Shown here: one piece after another, positions 38,376-46,601 of the stretch
Position numbering within the stretch: the stretch's first letter is position 1
How the letters are laid out: every line of letters begins with the position of its first letter
Source of the DNA: Campylobacter massiliensis
GTDB taxonomy: Bacteria; Campylobacterota; Campylobacteria; Campylobacterales; Campylobacteraceae
Length of the DNA stretch: 64,000 nucleotides
Direction: 5' to 3'
Assembly: GCF_014253065.1 (NCBI RefSeq)
Contig: NZ_JACLZK010000002.1
Location: 310,001 to 374,000 of the forward strand
Translations under genes and position numbers: made by a program
Notes under the pieces: generated by a model
The model's database searches: none
What the model saw: the letters and a program-made list of their open reading frames with translations, nothing else
Told to the model about the DNA's origin: nothing

Positions 38376-38905
38376 TTTATCACCTTAAATTTTACCCCGA
38401 AATACCCTAACGCAAAGCCGATGATGTGCGCATACCAGGCGACGTTTACGCCCATGGCTACGGGGGCAAAGCTCATTAGCAAGATAGCGATTATTAGCCC
38501 TTTTCTGCTGCTTGCGTCCAAAAACGCCAAAACGCCTAGTAGCAGGCTAATCGCGCCGCTAGCTCCGACTAAATTTATAAAAGTTCCGTTAGTTTTAAAC
38601 ATAACATAAATATAAATAAAACTAAGTAGCGAGGTCAAAACGCCTCCGACGCAGTAAACGACGGCGAATTTTTCACTGCCGTAGTACCGCTCAAGAAGCG
38701 AGCCAAACTGATACAAAACCGCCATATTCATCAGTAGATGGGCTAAATTTGCATGCATAAACATCGAAGTCGCCGGCTGCCAGACGTAAAGTCCGTCCGT
38801 GAAAAACATATTTAGCCCAAGCGTCACGTTACTACCGCAAATGCCGCAGTAAACGGCAAGATATACTAGACAATTTAACGCGATGAGCGATATCGTAGCT
38901 TTCAA
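38372..38905 (-). CDS. rhomboid family intramembrane serine protease
   Basis: The 177-residue membrane protein has six helices and the catalytic parts of a rhomboid: HANLAHLLMNM near 51-61 (His and Asn of the oxyanion hole), GASGAIS near 114-120 with the nucleophile Ser, and a conserved His in HIIGFALGYFG near 161-171. It cleaves transmembrane proteins; its target is unknown. Overlaps DUF455 by 4 bp. Confidence 0.87.
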   Translation of the reverse strand: MKATISLIALNCLVYLAVYCGICGSNVTLGLNMFFTDGLYVWQPATSMFMHANLAHLLMNMAVLYQFGSLLERYYGSEKFAVVYCVGGVLTSLLSFIYIYVMFKTNGTFINLVGASGAISLLLGVLAFLDASSRKGLIIAILLMSFAPVAMGVNVAWYAHIIGFALGYFGVKFKVIK

Positions 38906-38957
38906 AAACGGCTCCTTTTTAAAGGCTTTATCATATAAAATTTAGACATAAATTTAG

Positions 38958-39617
38958 CTAAAAATTAACCTTGCCAAAGCCGGCGAATCTGTTTGACGTT
39001 AGGCAAGTAGCGTCGCCGCCCTTGCACGCTACGATGTAGGAGTTTACCTCTTTGCCGCCTATTTTGTGGCTATTTTTTTGAAATAGATTTATAAATCCGC
39101 TTTTGTTTTTGCCTCTGGTATTATGCATAAATCTTATAGTTCCGTCGTCCTCTATGCGGTCTATGATGCCAAGGTGGGTTATGATTTGCTTGTTTTTGCC
39201 TTTGGTTTGACTCGTGGTGTTGTTAAAAAATACCAAATCTCCAAGCTTTGGACTTGTTTGCGAGATCAAATTTCGCTTTTTGTAAAGATTATAAATGGCT
39301 TGAGATTTCGATCCTTGCTCGCCGTAAAATTTGAGTAAATTCGTCTCGGAAAAGTAAACGTTATTTATGTTTTTATTTACGAGCGAAACGAAGCCCGAGC
39401 AGTCTCCGCCGTCTTTTTTGCCTAAAAAGCCTTGCATAAAATTTGAAAGCGCTATGCCGCCTAGATCGTTAAATGCGTCTTGCTGCGAGTTTAAAAATCT
39501 CGCGTTTAAAATCTGTCCGCTTTGATCGGTCGGGTAAATTTTGGGCGTATTGTTCGCGCAACCGCTAAAAATCAAAGCACCAATCGACACAAGAGGTAAA
39601 AAAATGGTAAATTTCAT
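38958..39617 (-). CDS. NlpC/P60-like cell wall lipoprotein
   Basis: The 219-residue protein has a lipoprotein signal (lipobox FSGC, Cys at about 20). The catalytic pattern follows: Cys in GDCSGFVSLV near 73, His in THLGIIDRI near 147, and a third polar residue in MHNTRG near 165. GDLVFFNN near 126 is also typical of NlpC/P60 endopeptidases. It would cut peptidoglycan stem peptides at the cell surface. Monocistronic. Confidence 0.75.
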   Translation of the reverse strand: MKFTIFLPLVSIGALIFSGCANNTPKIYPTDQSGQILNARFLNSQQDAFNDLGGIALSNFMQGFLGKKDGGDCSGFVSLVNKNINNVYFSETNLLKFYGEQGSKSQAIYNLYKKRNLISQTSPKLGDLVFFNNTTSQTKGKNKQIITHLGIIDRIEDDGTIRFMHNTRGKNKSGFINLFQKNSHKIGGKEVNSYIVACKGGDATCLTSNRFAGFGKVNF

Positions 39618-39854
39618 TTAAATCATCCTATTTTATATTTAAATTTCAAGGCGAAGTATCTTGTGATAAATTTAAATGTTTCGACGAAATTTTCGACCGA
39701 AGATAGAACATAATAGTTCATCGAGGGAGAAAATTTCTAGATCATTTAAATTTACCCAAGAGACAAGCCGTAGAGACGAACTGCCTAAAAGCAGGATTAT
39801 ATAAATAAATCGGTAAATATCGGCATAAATTTAAATTTATAAGCTAAATTTCAC

Positions 39855-39878
39855 TATACTTTGGATTTTATTTAAGGA
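39855..39878 (+). promoter_or_regulatory. murA promoter -10 and ribosome binding site
   Basis: TATACT at 39855-39860 and AAGGA at 39874-39878, just before the ATG at 39885. A second in-frame ATG at 39888 is equally placed for translation. Confidence 0.5.
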
Positions 39879-39884
39879 TTTAAG

Positions 39885-41153
39885 ATGATGCATTATTTAG
39901 AAATCGAAGGAAACGCGAAACTAGGCGGCGAGGTCGCCATAAGCGGCGCGAAAAACGCCGCCCTGCCCCTCATAGCCGGAGCTCTAATCATAAAAAACGA
40001 CGTGACGCTAAAAAATATGCCAAACGTCGCGGATATAAAAACATTGGCGACGCTGCTCGTAAATTTGGGCGCAAAATGCGAATTTGCGGACGATCACACG
40101 CTAAAAATCAACTCAAATTACGTTAGCTCCACGAAGGCCAACTACGACATCGTGCGCAAAATGCGCGCCTCTATCCTGGTTCTTGGGCCGCTGCTAGCTA
40201 GGTTTGGCCACTGCGAGGTGAGTCTGCCCGGCGGCTGCGCGATCGGACAAAGGCCGATAGATCTACACCTAAGCGCGCTCGAAAAAATGGGCGCAAACAT
40301 CGAGATAAAGCAAGGCTATGTCGTAGCCACGGCGCCTGACGGGCTAAAGGGCGCGCAGATCGTGTTTGACAAGATCACGGTAACGGGCAGCGAAAACATC
40401 ATCATGGCCGCCGCGCTCGCTCACGGCACGACGCATCTAATCAACGTCGCCAAAGAGCCTGAGGTGGTGCAGCTTTGCGAGGTTTTGGCCGCAGGCGGCG
40501 TAAAGATCGAGGGTATCGGCACGGACGAGCTCGTGATCGAGGGCACGGATAGGCGCCTGCTGGATGTGGGCGAGATAGCGGTCATCCCCGATAGGATCGA
40601 GGCGGGCACGTATCTTTGCGCCGGGGCGATCACGAACTCGCAAGTAACCATAACAAACGCCAACGCTGCGCATCTGCGAGCCGTGCTTACTAAATTTAAC
40701 CAAATGGGCTTTGAAACCGTCGTGGACGGCGACAAAATCACGATAATGCCGGCCAAAAACGTAAATCCCGTCGAGATCGTGACGACTGAGTTCCCGGGAT
40801 TTCCGACCGATATGCAGGCGCAGTTTATGGCGCTCTCGCTCACGGCAAACGGCGTTAGTACGATAGACGAGAGGCTTTTTGAGAACCGATTTATGCACGT
40901 TAGCGAGCTCACGCGTATGGGTGCGGATATCCGTCTAAACGGCCACATCGCGACGATCTACGGCGGAGGCGAGATAAACGCCGCAGACGTGATGGCTACC
41001 GATCTTCGCGCAAGCTCAGCCCTAGTGCTAGCGGCTCTTGCAGCAAACGGAACTAGCCGCGTGCACAGAATTTATCACCTGGATAGAGGCTACGAGGGGC
41101 TAGAGCGCAAGCTGGCGGCTCTGGGCGCAAAAATACGCAGGCTGGAGGAGTAA
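39885..41153 (+). CDS. murA: UDP-N-acetylglucosamine 1-carboxyvinyltransferase
   Basis: The 422-residue protein has [15 protein letters not shown] near 20-34 (catalytic Lys and Asn), the Cys loop [11 protein letters not shown] near 112-122 with the PEP-binding Cys, and [15 protein letters not shown] near 370-384. It makes the first committed step of peptidoglycan synthesis. The Cys is present, so fosfomycin sensitivity is expected at the enzyme level. One base separates it from moeA. Confidence 0.96.
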   Translation: MMHYLEIEGNAKLGGEVAISGAKNAALPLIAGALIIKNDVTLKNMPNVADIKTLATLLVNLGAKCEFADDHTLKINSNYVSSTKANYDIVRKMRASILVLGPLLARFGHCEVSLPGGCAIGQRPIDLHLSALEKMGANIEIKQGYVVATAPDGLKGAQIVFDKITVTGSENIIMAAALAHGTTHLINVAKEPEVVQLCEVLAAGGVKIEGIGTDELVIEGTDRRLLDVGEIAVIPDRIEAGTYLCAGAITNSQVTITNANAAHLRAVLTKFNQMGFETVVDGDKITIMPAKNVNPVEIVTTEFPGFPTDMQAQFMALSLTANGVSTIDERLFENRFMHVSELTRMGADIRLNGHIATIYGGGEINAADVMATDLRASSALVLAALAANGTSRVHRIYHLDRGYEGLERKLAALGAKIRRLEE

Positions 41154-41154
41154 A

Positions 41155-42312
41155 ATGACGCTAGAGCTTGCTCAAAATTTAATCCTAGAAAAAGCCAAAT
41201 TTGACGGCTACGGCGAGTTTTCGAGCCTTGAGCGCGCGACGGGCAAAATTTTAGCGCAGGACGTCGTTGCCGTTAAAAACTTGCCCTCCTTTGACAATGC
41301 CGCGATGGACGGCTACGCGCTCAAATTTGACGATTTTAACGAGCCGCTAAGCGTCGCAGCAACCGTGCTGGCGGGCGATGAGGCCGAGATTGCGCTAAAA
41401 AAAGGCGAATGCGTAAAGATAATGACCGGCGCTAAAATGCCGACAAATGCCGACACGGTCGTGCCTTTTGAGGATGCTATTTTGCAGGACGGCAAGCTCT
41501 CGCCGCAAAGCAAAGTCAAAAAATTTAACGCCCTAAGATATAAGGGCGAAGAGGTCAAAGCTGGCGAAATTTTGCTAAAAAAAGGCGAAATTTTAATGCC
41601 CGCAAGAGTAATGATGCTAGCTGCTCAGGGCATTTATTGCGTCTGTGTAGAGCGCGAGCTAAGAATCGGTATATTTTCAAGCGGCGACGAAGTGGTCGAG
41701 CCGTGGCAAAACGCCAGCGAGGAGCAAATATACAACGCAAACGGCGCAGGCATCGCGTCTTTGCTTCAAAGCTTCGGCTTTGCTAGCTCGTACGCGGGCA
41801 TTATTAAGGACGATCTAGAAAGTACGACGCGCGCGCTAGAGTCGGCCGAATTTGACGTCATCATAACAAGCGGCGGAGCGAGCAAGGGCGAGGCTGATTT
41901 TATGAAAACGGCGCTTTTAAATTTAGGCTTTAGCGAGCTTTTTGACGGCGTAAATATCCGCCCCGGACGACCGAGCAAAGCTTTTATAAAAGATAAAAAA
42001 ATCGTCTTTATCCTGCCCGGAAATCCGATGGCGGCGTTTTTGATGTGCTTTTTGCTAGTCGTTCCTTTTTTAAAGGGTGCGCGACTAGAAAAATTTGACG
42101 CCGCCCTAAATCAAGACGTAAAAATAAAATCTGGACGCCAAAATATCGTGCTGGGCAGCTACTGTGACGGCAAATTTGTCGTGACGGATAATAATAAATT
42201 CGGCTCTGGCATGATAACTCCGCTTATCAAAAGTAACGCCGTTTTGGTAACAAGCGAAAGCCTCGGCGAGCTAAAAGCGGGCGAAATCGTAAAAATTTTG
42301 AAATTTTCTTGA
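41155..42312 (+). CDS. moeA: molybdopterin molybdenumtransferase MoeA
   Basis: The 385-residue protein has LPSFDNAAMDGYAL near 43-56, GEAVKIMTGA-type GECVKIMTGAKMP near 84-96, IFSSGDEV near 182-189 and ITSGGASKGEADF near 240-252, all MoeA hallmarks. It inserts molybdate into molybdopterin. The window's tetrathionate reductase needs this cofactor. Its stop overlaps the -35 of tRNA-Gly. Confidence 0.93.
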   Translation: MTLELAQNLILEKAKFDGYGEFSSLERATGKILAQDVVAVKNLPSFDNAAMDGYALKFDDFNEPLSVAATVLAGDEAEIALKKGECVKIMTGAKMPTNADTVVPFEDAILQDGKLSPQSKVKKFNALRYKGEEVKAGEILLKKGEILMPARVMMLAAQGIYCVCVERELRIGIFSSGDEVVEPWQNASEEQIYNANGAGIASLLQSFGFASSYAGIIKDDLESTTRALESAEFDVIITSGGASKGEADFMKTALLNLGFSELFDGVNIRPGRPSKAFIKDKKIVFILPGNPMAAFLMCFLLVVPFLKGARLEKFDAALNQDVKIKSGRQNIVLGSYCDGKFVVTDNNKFGSGMITPLIKSNAVLVTSESLGELKAGEIVKILKFS

Positions 42313-42337
42313 CAAATGAAAACGTTTTTGCTAAAAT
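42309..42337 (+). promoter_or_regulatory. consensus sigma-70 promoter of tRNA-Gly
   Basis: TTGACA (42309-42314), a 17-bp spacer, TAAAAT (42332-42337), with the start site expected about 12 bp before the tRNA. It overlaps the moeA stop codon. It is the clearest two-box promoter in the window and would also transcribe flgA behind the tRNA. Confidence 0.75.
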
Positions 42338-42355
42338 TGCGACTTCTCAAACGGT

Positions 42356-42430
42356 GCGGGAATAGCTCAGGGGTAGAGCACAACCTTGCCAAGGTTGGGG
42401 TCGCGAGTTCGAATCTCGTTTCCCGCTCCA
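42356..42430 (+). tRNA. tRNA-Gly, anticodon GCC
   Basis: A 75-nt cloverleaf with encoded CCA: acceptor GCGGGAA/TTCCCGC, anticodon stem CAACC/GGTTG around TTGCCAA (GCC), T loop TTCGAAT. The terminal A of CCA (42430) is the first base of the flgA reading frame's earliest usable codon. Confidence 0.95.
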
Positions 42431-43296
42431 TTTTTTTCTTACTATTTTTTCCCTTTTTTTTATTTTCTTCAGATTTAGCGCTTTGGCCGATGTATTGCGT
42501 TTCAAACGGCAAAATAACGCTTGCGGACTTGGGTTTTGCAGGCAAAAACGACGAAATTTTAAATTTAGGCGAAAACAAAGCCGCAAAAATAAATTCGCGA
42601 GATTTAGCGGAGATTTTAAAAAAGCGCGGCGTAGAGCTTGAGGACAAAAGCGGCGGAGAGACGATATTTGTAAAAAACTGCGACGCGTTAGCTCTCGTGC
42701 AGCGCGCGTTTTTGCAAGAGGTTACGAGCGAGTTTAAGGGACTACAATTCGTCAAATTTCCGCTTATCGAGCCTCAAAACGAACTTCCTAAAAACTTCCA
42801 CGAATACAAATTCGATAAAATTTACGTAAACAAAATCAATCCAAAAGGCAGCTTTAGAGCCGGTTTTGTCACGCCAAACGGCTTGCAGCCAAGCGTATTT
42901 TTTAGATATGAAGTTAGCGCAAAAATGCCGGTTTTAAGGGCTACTAAGCCGCTTGCGACGCGCCAAATGCTAGGTATCGGCGACTTTGCAAAGGACTGGG
43001 TCGAGCTTGGCGAGTTTAGCCCCGACATGATGAGCGACGCGCCAAATGCGAGGCTAGCGGCCAAGCAAAACATAAAAAGCGGCGAAGTGCTGCGGCTACG
43101 GCAGTTTACCCCGCTACCGCTCATAAAAAAAGGCGAGCGCGTCAATGCGGTGCTTAGCGACGGTGCGCTTAGCATCATCGTCGAGGTCACGGCGCTAGAA
43201 AACGGCAATCTAGGCGAGACCATCAAGGTTAAAAATAATGACAAAAAGGTCTTTAGCGCGCAAATCGTCTCAAAAAAACAGGTGATGATAAGATGA
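42430..43296 (+). CDS. flgA: flagellar P-ring assembly chaperone FlgA, start codon unclear
   Basis: The C-terminal SAF domain (LATRQMLGIGDFAKDWVE near the middle, IKSGEVLRLRQFTPLPLIKKGE, split here, then LGETIKVKN near the end) identifies FlgA, the periplasmic chaperone for P-ring FlgI. A signal peptide is expected and is visible (FFLLFFPFFLF then SSDLA), but it begins right after tRNA-Gly with no ATG, GTG or TTG in front. Candidates are ATT at 42430 (shared with the tRNA CCA), the ATG at 42316 that would be read through the whole tRNA, or ATG 42490, which lacks the signal. I list the ATT version (288 codons). It overlaps ubiX by 4 bp. Confidence 0.72.
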   Translation: MFFLLFFPFFLFSSDLALWPMYCVSNGKITLADLGFAGKNDEILNLGENKAAKINSRDLAEILKKRGVELEDKSGGETIFVKNCDALALVQRAFLQEVTSEFKGLQFVKFPLIEPQNELPKNFHEYKFDKIYVNKINPKGSFRAGFVTPNGLQPSVFFRYEVSAKMPVLRATKPLATRQMLGIGDFAKDWVELGEFSPDMMSDAPNARLAAKQNIKSGEVLRLRQFTPLPLIKKGERVNAVLSDGALSIIVEVTALENGNLGETIKVKNNDKKVFSAQIVSKKQVMIR

Positions 43297-44231
43297 AAAT
43301 TTTTCTAGGTATCAGCGGCGCAAGCGGCGTAAATCTGGGTTTAAAGCTCGCCCGCGAGATAGCAAAAAGAAGCAAGCTGCATCTGTGCGTGAGTAAAAAC
43401 GCGATGAACGTGTTAGAAAAAGAGCTAAATTTTTCGGATATTTTTTATAAAAATGGTTCGGCGGCGAGTTTAAAATTTAACGCAAACCAAAATAGCGCCA
43501 AATTTGACGAAGATCACGGATGCGCAAAATTTACAAAATCTAGCTCCGCTCAAGGCGAGCTAGATTTTGTAGGCGGAGACGAAAGATCGCAAAACCAAAG
43601 CGGCAAATTTACAGATAATGCGCAAGGTTTGGACGACAACGGTTTAAAATTTGACGCTTTGGATAACTGCGCTCTTGACGACGCAGACGGGAAATTTTGC
43701 AAATTTGATAGCAGCGAGAAAAACGAGCGGCAAGACGCTCAAATTTTAGGCAAATTTGAGGGGGCTAAATTTCAAAACAAAAGTGAATTGGATAAAAATA
43801 GCGCCCAAAAAGACGAAATTTATCAAATTTGGCAAGATTTGCAAAAATGCGCAGTCATCCACGACGATCCCGATCTCGCCGCAGCGCCGAGCTCGGGATC
43901 GTTCGGCATAGACGCTACTATCGTCGCGCCCTGCTCTATTAGCACCTTAGCCAAAATCCACGCCGGCCTTGCCGATACGCTGATAACTCGCGCCGCCGCA
44001 GTCGCGCTAAAGGAGCGAAAGAGGCTTGTTTTGGGCGTTAGAGAGATGCCGTTTTCTACGCTAGCGCTCGAGCACGCAGCTAAGCTCTCCGCTCTAGGCG
44101 CCGTTATCGCGCCGCCCGTTTTGGGATATTATTCAGCTCAAAATAGCCTCGAAGATATGGAAAATTTCATCATCGGCAAGTGGCTTGACCTGCTTGGACT
44201 TAAGCATCAAATTTACAAAAGATGGAGCTAA
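43293..44231 (+). CDS. ubiX: flavin prenyltransferase UbiX with a large low-complexity insertion
   Basis: UbiX proteins are about 190 residues; this one has 312. The N-terminus (FLGISGASGVNLGLKLA near 3-19) and the C-terminal two thirds (SSGSFGIDATIVAPCSIS near 203-220, REMPFSTLALEHAAKL near 250-265) are intact, so the prenyl-FMN site is complete. Between about residues 55 and 180 lies an acidic, Lys-Phe-rich insertion with no recognisable fold, over DNA holding twelve AAATTT copies. UbiX makes prenylated FMN for UbiD-type decarboxylases. It overlaps flgA (4 bp); the flgA-ubiX-coaD-tmk-hisS order matches C. jejuni. Confidence 0.9.
   Translation: MKIFLGISGASGVNLGLKLAREIAKRSKLHLCVSKNAMNVLEKELNFSDIFYKNGSAASLKFNANQNSAKFDEDHGCAKFTKSSSAQGELDFVGGDERSQNQSGKFTDNAQGLDDNGLKFDALDNCALDDADGKFCKFDSSEKNERQDAQILGKFEGAKFQNKSELDKNSAQKDEIYQIWQDLQKCAVIHDDPDLAAAPSSGSFGIDATIVAPCSISTLAKIHAGLADTLITRAAAVALKERKRLVLGVREMPFSTLALEHAAKLSALGAVIAPPVLGYYSAQNSLEDMENFIIGKWLDLLGLKHQIYKRWS
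43473..43830 (+). repeat. AAATTT-rich tract forming the UbiX insertion
   Basis: Twelve AAATTT copies in about 360 bp, two of them exact AAATTTGACG (43500, 43647), all inside the coding insertion and read mostly as KF. Chance would give about 0.15. The reading frame is open throughout, so the tract was gained in multiples of three or selected to stay open. Confidence 0.8.
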
Positions 44232-44260
44232 AACAGCTGCGCCGGTCGCAAGATAAAGTC

Positions 44261-44280
44261 CTATTTTAGGCATAAAATAG
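44261..44280. repeat. perfect inverted repeat before coaD
   Basis: CTATTTTA-GGCA-TAAAATAG, 8-bp arms and 4-nt centre, 33 bp before the coaD ATG. It could be an operator or a weak terminator of the flgA-ubiX transcript; the T run is missing, so an operator or -10 context is as likely. Confidence 0.4.
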
Positions 44281-44312
44281 TAAAATCAACCTTTAAAATT
44301 TAAAGGCGAAAA

Positions 44313-44780
44313 ATGAAAGCTTGCATATATCCGGGCACCTTTGATCCCGTAACAAACGGACACGTCGACGTTATCAGGCGGGCGACTAAAATTTTCGATA
44401 AAGTCATCGTCGCGGTTGCGGCTAGCGAGAGTAAGCAGCCATATTTTAGCTTGGCTAGGCGCGTAGAGATGGTAAAGATCTCGACGGCGGACCTAAAAAA
44501 CGTCGAGGTCGTGGGCTTTGATAACCTGCTCGTCGATTTTGCCAAAAGCTGCGGCGTAAACGTCGTGATCCGCGGACTTCGCGCGGTTAGCGACTTTGAG
44601 TACGAGCTGCAAATCGGCTACGCAAACGCCACGCTTTGGGAGGAGCTTGAGACCGTTTATCTGATGCCGAGCCTCAAAAACGCCTTTATCTCAAGCTCGA
44701 TCGTGCGCTCCGTTCTTAGCCACGACGGCGACGTTAGCAAGCTGGTTCCAAGCGAAATTTTAGAAACTTTGAAAGGCTAA
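44313..44780 (+). CDS. coaD: phosphopantetheine adenylyltransferase
   Basis: The 155-residue protein has [16 protein letters not shown] at 5-20 (nucleotidyl-transferase HxGH site, here NGHVD), [13 protein letters not shown] near 89-101 and the SSSIVR end motif near 127-132. It makes dephospho-CoA. Two bp separate it from tmk. Confidence 0.96.
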   Translation: MKACIYPGTFDPVTNGHVDVIRRATKIFDKVIVAVAASESKQPYFSLARRVEMVKISTADLKNVEVVGFDNLLVDFAKSCGVNVVIRGLRAVSDFEYELQIGYANATLWEELETVYLMPSLKNAFISSSIVRSVLSHDGDVSKLVPSEILETLKG

Positions 44781-44782
44781 AT

Positions 44783-45361
44783 TTGTATATTTTATTTGAA
44801 GGTATCGACGGCGTAGGTAAAAGTACGCAGATAGCGCGGCTGGCGGCGGCTTACCCGCAAGCGATCGTGACTAAAGAGCCGGGCGGCACGAAGCTTGGCG
44901 AAAATTTGCGCGAGATTTTACTAAAAGAAAATGGTCTAGATAAAAGGGCTGAAATTTTGCTATTTTTGGCCGATAGAGCCGAGCATTCGGGCAAGATAAT
45001 AAAACCCAACTCGAACAAGATGATTTTAAGCGACAGAGGCTTTGTTTCAGGCATGGCCTACGCGCTGGCGGGCGGAAATTTTAGCTTTGAAGAGCTTTTA
45101 AATTTAAATAAATTCGCCCTGCAAGGAAATTTTCCGCAAAAAATAGTATTTTTTAAAGCGGACGAAAGCACGCTAAGATCGCGCCTAAATTCGCGCGCGC
45201 AGATGGACGGCATAGAGGCTAGAGGTTTTGCGTATCTACTAAGAGTGCAGGACGCGATGGAGGAAATTTTGCAAAAACTAGACGTCCGCTACGTCACGAT
45301 CGACGCCGCCCTGGACGAAGAAAAAATAACGAATTTGATAAAGGAGTTTATAAATGATTAG
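44783..45361 (+). CDS. tmk: thymidylate kinase
   Basis: The 192-residue protein starts at TTG 44783, 2 bp after coaD. P-loop FEGIDGVGKSTQ at 4-15, the DR(G/Y) motif LSDRGFVSGMAY near 80-91, and the lid region near 130-145. It phosphorylates dTMP. The TTG start is set by the P-loop being only 8 residues in. Overlaps hisS by 8 bp. Confidence 0.95.
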   Translation: MYILFEGIDGVGKSTQIARLAAAYPQAIVTKEPGGTKLGENLREILLKENGLDKRAEILLFLADRAEHSGKIIKPNSNKMILSDRGFVSGMAYALAGGNFSFEELLNLNKFALQGNFPQKIVFFKADESTLRSRLNSRAQMDGIEARGFAYLLRVQDAMEEILQKLDVRYVTIDAALDEEKITNLIKEFIND

Positions 45362-46601
45362 CGCATTAAGGGGGATGAAGGACGTTTTGCCGCCTCAGTC
45401 GGGACTTTACGAGAGGATAATCAAGATCTGCGAAGAGGTCGCGAAAAACTACGGATACGAGTTCGTGCTGGCTCCGCACCTGGAGCAAACGGCGCTTTTT
45501 CGCCGCAGCGTCGGGGAAAGCAGCGACATCGTGGGCAAGGAGATGTATCAGTTTGAGGACAAGGGCGGCAACGACGTTTGCCTGCGTCCGGAGGGTACGG
45601 CGGGCGTCGTGCGCGCCTTTATCGAGGCTAAATTCGACCGCGCGGGCGGCGTGAGACGATACTTTTATCACGGTTCGATGTTTCGCTATGAACGCCCGCA
45701 AAAAGGCCGTTTGCGCGAGTTTCACCAGTTTGGCTGCGAGTGCTTCGGCGAGCCTAGCGTTTATGAGGACGCGAGCGTTATTTTGATGATAAACGAGATT
45801 TTCTCTCGCCTGGGTATAAAAACCAAGCTGCTTATAAATTCGCTCGGAGACGCCGCTAGTATGGGCGCATACCGCGAAAAATTGGTTAAATTTTTAGACG
45901 AGCACGAGGGGCAAATTTGCGAGGACTGCAAGCGCAGAAAACTAACAAACCCTATCCGCGTGCTAGACTGTAAGGTCGAGAGCTGTCAGAAAATTTACGA
46001 AAACGCGCCGCTGATAATCGACAGCCTAAATGACGAATGCGCGGGCGAGTTTAAAAAGCTGCAAGAAATTTTAAGCGGCAACGGCGTGGAATTTGAGATA
46101 GATCCGAAGCTCGTGCGAGGGCTTGATTATTACTGTAAAACGGCGTTTGAGTTCGTCTCAAGCGAGATCGGCGCAAAGAGCGCGGTCGCAGGCGGCGGAC
46201 GCTACGACAGGTTGGTCGAGTACCTAGGCGGCAAGGCTAGCTACGGCGTGGGCTTTGCGATGGGTATCGAGCGAATAATGGAAATCCTAGGCGGCCGCGA
46301 GAGCCAAAGCGCAAGAGGCGGCATATATATCGGCGCGATGGATGCCGATGGCGTGGACGCGGTCTATAAAATAGCGATAAATTTAAGAAAAAGCCTCCCG
46401 GTTCTCGTGAGCTACGAGCCTAAAAAATTACAAAAGCACCTAAACGCCGCAGATAACGCAAACGCTAGGATTTGCCTTTGCGTCGGCGAGGACGAGCTAA
46501 AATCGGGCAAAATTTGGCTAAAAGATCTGAGCGAAAAGGCTGAAAAAACGCTTGATTTGGTTGATTTGGAGACGGAACTTAAAAGGATTTTAAATGTATG
46601 A
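45354..46601 (+). CDS. hisS: histidyl-tRNA synthetase
   Basis: The 415-residue protein has class II motif 2 (FYHGSMFRYERPQKGRLREFHQ, split as FRYERPQKGR and REFHQFG near 105-125), the His-specific LVRGLDYYCKT near 247-257 and AVAGGGRYD near 274-282, and a C-terminal anticodon-binding domain. It overlaps tmk and speA by 8 bp each, marking a tight operon. Confidence 0.96.
   Translation: MISALRGMKDVLPPQSGLYERIIKICEEVAKNYGYEFVLAPHLEQTALFRRSVGESSDIVGKEMYQFEDKGGNDVCLRPEGTAGVVRAFIEAKFDRAGGVRRYFYHGSMFRYERPQKGRLREFHQFGCECFGEPSVYEDASVILMINEIFSRLGIKTKLLINSLGDAASMGAYREKLVKFLDEHEGQICEDCKRRKLTNPIRVLDCKVESCQKIYENAPLIIDSLNDECAGEFKKLQEILSGNGVEFEIDPKLVRGLDYYCKTAFEFVSSEIGAKSAVAGGGRYDRLVEYLGGKASYGVGFAMGIERIMEILGGRESQSARGGIYIGAMDADGVDAVYKIAINLRKSLPVLVSYEPKKLQKHLNAADNANARICLCVGEDELKSGKIWLKDLSEKAEKTLDLVDLETELKRILNV

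Noticed and set aside
42316-42490. ATG 42316 as a normal flgA start
   Set aside because: It would translate the complete tRNA-Gly and its promoter; kept only as one of three options.
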